Origin: Candidatus Limnocylindria bacterium | GTDB lineage: Bacteria; Chloroflexota; Limnocylindria; QHBO01 | Assembly: GCA_030146365.1 (NCBI GenBank) | Contig: JASLBU010000015.1 | Location: forward strand, 1 to 22,179 | Direction of reading: 5' to 3' | DNA length: 22,179 nt | In this document: positions 21,140 through 22,179 of the stretch, one piece after another | Numbering within the stretch: the first letter of the stretch is position 1 | Layout: the number at the start of each line of letters is the position of its first letter | Program-made: the position numbers and the translations under genes | Notes under the pieces: generated by a model | The model's database searches: none | Told to the model about the DNA's origin: nothing | What the model saw: only the letters and a program-made list of their open reading frames with translations

Positions 21140-21986
21140 CCCTCGCATCCAGCTCGCCTGCCTCTCGCGCCGTGAGGGCACGGAGCGGCGCGCGCACGGC
21201 GCTTCGCACCGGGACCCCTCGACGGCCGAGCACGTGCTTGGCTGCGGCGATGAACTGGCCGCTCGCCTCCATGGTGGACCGGACCGCCGACAGTCGAGCG
21301 CCGGCCGCCTCGTCCGCGGCGTCGAGCGCGGCGCGCACGACGTCCGGGAATGCGGATGCCATGCCGGAGACAGTGCCGACCGCCCCTCTCGCGATGCCGG
21401 CCGGCAGCACCGGCTCGCTGCCGATCAGAACGGGAAGCCCCAGCTCCAGATAGGGCTCGACGCGCTCGAAGGGAGACTCGCTCACCTTCAGGCCGGCCAG
21501 GTTGTCGACCGACTCGCCGATGCGCCGGATCACCTCGGCCGGCAGCGGATAGCCGGAGCGCGCGGTGAAGGCGTAGCAGAAGAAGGGCAACGGGGCAGCC
21601 GCGCGGGCCGCAGCCACGAAGTGGTCGGTGAGCGCGTCGGCGTCGAGCGCAAAGTATGGCGGCGGAATGACCGCGACGGCATCGGCGCCGATCTCGCGCG
21701 CATGCTCGGCGAGGGCGACCGTGTCGGCGGTCGTCTGGGCGCCGGCGTGGACGACGAGCAGGCCGTTCAGCGCGTCGCGGAAGGCGGCCGCGGTGCGCCG
21801 TCGCTCGTCCAGCGAGAGGAGGACGCCCTCGCCGGTGGTGCCGCAGCAGAAGACGCCATCCGCTCCGTGCGACTCCAGGAAGTCAACGTACGGTGAGACC
21901 GCGTCGGTGTGGACGGCTGCGCCGCCATCGAGGAGCGGGGTGACGGCGGCCACGATCAGGGGCCGATGTCCGAGGTCGTTCAGCAT
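21096..21986 (-). CDS. Dihydrodipicolinate synthase/N-acetylneuraminate lyase family aldolase
   Basis: A 296-residue class I aldolase of the DapA superfamily. The pyruvate-binding loop is CCGTTGEG (47-54), the catalytic tyrosine Y138 lies in FCYAFTAR with R143 in the place of the carboxylate-binding Arg of YNxPxR, and the Schiff-base lysine is K167 in GLKVSES. The usual YNVP is changed to YAFT, so a substrate other than aspartate semialdehyde is likely; true lysine biosynthesis is not supported by neighbours. The ATG at 21986 is preceded by GGTGAAG; a TACCAT box lies 12 nt upstream. It diverges from the ferredoxin gene and its 3' end overlaps the small membrane protein gene. Confidence 0.88.
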   Translation of the reverse strand: MLNDLGHRPLIVAAVTPLLDGGAAVHTDAVSPYVDFLESHGADGVFCCGTTGEGVLLSLDERRRTAAAFRDALNGLLVVHAGAQTTADTVALAEHAREIGADAVAVIPPPYFALDADALTDHFVAAARAAAPLPFFCYAFTARSGYPLPAEVIRRIGESVDNLAGLKVSESPFERVEPYLELGLPVLIGSEPVLPAGIARGAVGTVSGMASAFPDVVRAALDAADEAAGARLSAVRSTMEASGQFIAAAKHVLGRRGVPVRSAVRAPLRALTAREAGELDARVNDLIGERPATATA

Positions 21987-21998
21987 CTTCACCCGCCC

Positions 21999-22004
21999 AT
22001 GGTA
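21999..22004 (-). promoter_or_regulatory. Candidate -10 box (TACCAT) of the DapA-like gene
   Basis: TACCAT on the minus strand ends 12 nt before the ATG at 21986, which would give a leader of about 5 nt. Same hexamer as at 19467 and 8396. Confidence 0.35.
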
Positions 22005-22044
22005 CGGCGCGGGGCCGTCACATCGGCGCATCCGGGCGTCGGTG

Positions 22045-22050
22045 TAGACT
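22045..22050 (+). promoter_or_regulatory. Candidate -10 box (TAGACT) of the ferredoxin gene
   Basis: TAGACT, identical to the boxes at 5035 and 13092, but here 48 nt before the ATG at 22099, so this transcript would have a leader. AAGGA lies about 15 nt before the ATG. Confidence 0.35.
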
Positions 22051-22098
22051 CGTGCTCGTCGAGACGCCCATCGTGCGCATGAAGGACTTCGCAGCACC

Positions 22099-22179
22099 AT
22101 GACCTACGTCATCACCGAGCCCTGTATCGGCGTCAAGGACGCGAGCTGCGTCGACGTCTGCCCGGTCGACTGCATCCAC
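22099..22179 (+). CDS. fdxA: 7Fe-type ferredoxin, N-terminal part
   Basis: Only the first 27 codons are in the window; the gene continues beyond the edge. MTYVITEPCIGVKDASC then VDVCPVDCIH shows C9-x7-C17-x3-C21-P, the N-terminal cysteine pattern of seven-iron ferredoxins with one [3Fe-4S] and one [4Fe-4S] cluster (FdxA type). Such proteins carry low-potential electrons and are natural acceptors for 2-oxoacid:ferredoxin oxidoreductases like the one encoded at 15684-19201. The rest of the ligands cannot be seen. Confidence 0.88.
   Translation, partial: MTYVITEPCIGVKDASCVDVCPVDCIH

Noticed and set aside
1..22179. CRISPR arrays, tRNA/rRNA genes, insertion sequences, attachment sites or a replication origin
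   Set aside because: No regularly spaced repeats, cloverleaf-like segments, transposase or integrase motifs, or DnaA-box clusters were seen; intergenic gaps are mostly under 100 bp.

Overview
The window is a compact, very GC-rich bacterial chromosome segment (about 70% GC by eye) with short intergenic gaps, frequent TGATG/ATGA gene overlaps, GTG and TTG starts and many lipobox-bearing lipoproteins. Leaderless-looking genes, a 7Fe-type ferredoxin, a four-subunit 2-oxoacid:ferredoxin oxidoreductase and actinobacterial-style citrate synthase and adenosine deaminase suggest a high-GC monoderm-like lineage. Chloroflexota (Limnocylindria-like) or Actinomycetota would both fit; this is inference, as there is no rRNA or marker gene to settle it. 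I see no tRNA, rRNA, CRISPR, transposase or phage gene, and no stretch over 300 bases without a gene.

Layout. 37-2075 (minus): MFS transporter, ArsR-type regulator with its own palindromic operator, thioredoxin. 2285-2449 (plus): tiny zinc ribbon. 2485-2991 (minus): cyclophilin-type prolyl isomerase, divergent from an amidohydrolase (3059-4261). 4301-4951 (minus): AMIN-like lipoprotein. 5048-6145: citrate synthase family enzyme, then a small acidic ORF and an EamA transporter (to 7442). 7464-8374 (minus): RES/Xre toxin-antitoxin module with a tandem operator. 8430-12920 (minus): four-gene envelope operon of two tandemly duplicated YVTN beta-propeller lipoproteins, a CapA-like lipoprotein and a META-like lipoprotein. 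13105-14517: MFS-like protein. 14530-15594 (minus): lipoprotein plus His-containing membrane protein. 15684-19201: the kor cluster (ferredoxin, alpha, beta and gamma subunits). 19223-19402 (minus): 59-aa lipoprotein. 19480-20589: adenosine deaminase. 20639-21139: small membrane protein, overlapping tail to tail with a DapA-family aldolase (21096-21986, minus). 22099 to the edge: start of a 7Fe ferredoxin.

How they fit. The kor complex couples 2-oxoacid oxidation (or its reverse) to low-potential ferredoxin; the ferredoxin at 22099 and the citrate synthase are plausible functional partners. The rest are short independent modules. The most unusual item is the oxidoreductase beta subunit, which carries a C-terminal extension of about 230 residues with two copies of a 37-residue predicted-helical motif joined by low-complexity linkers. 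Second come the duplicated propeller/CapA/META operon, the tandem 12-bp Xre operator, and a repeated start architecture (TANNNT box 6-7 nt before the start codon) that points to leaderless transcription.
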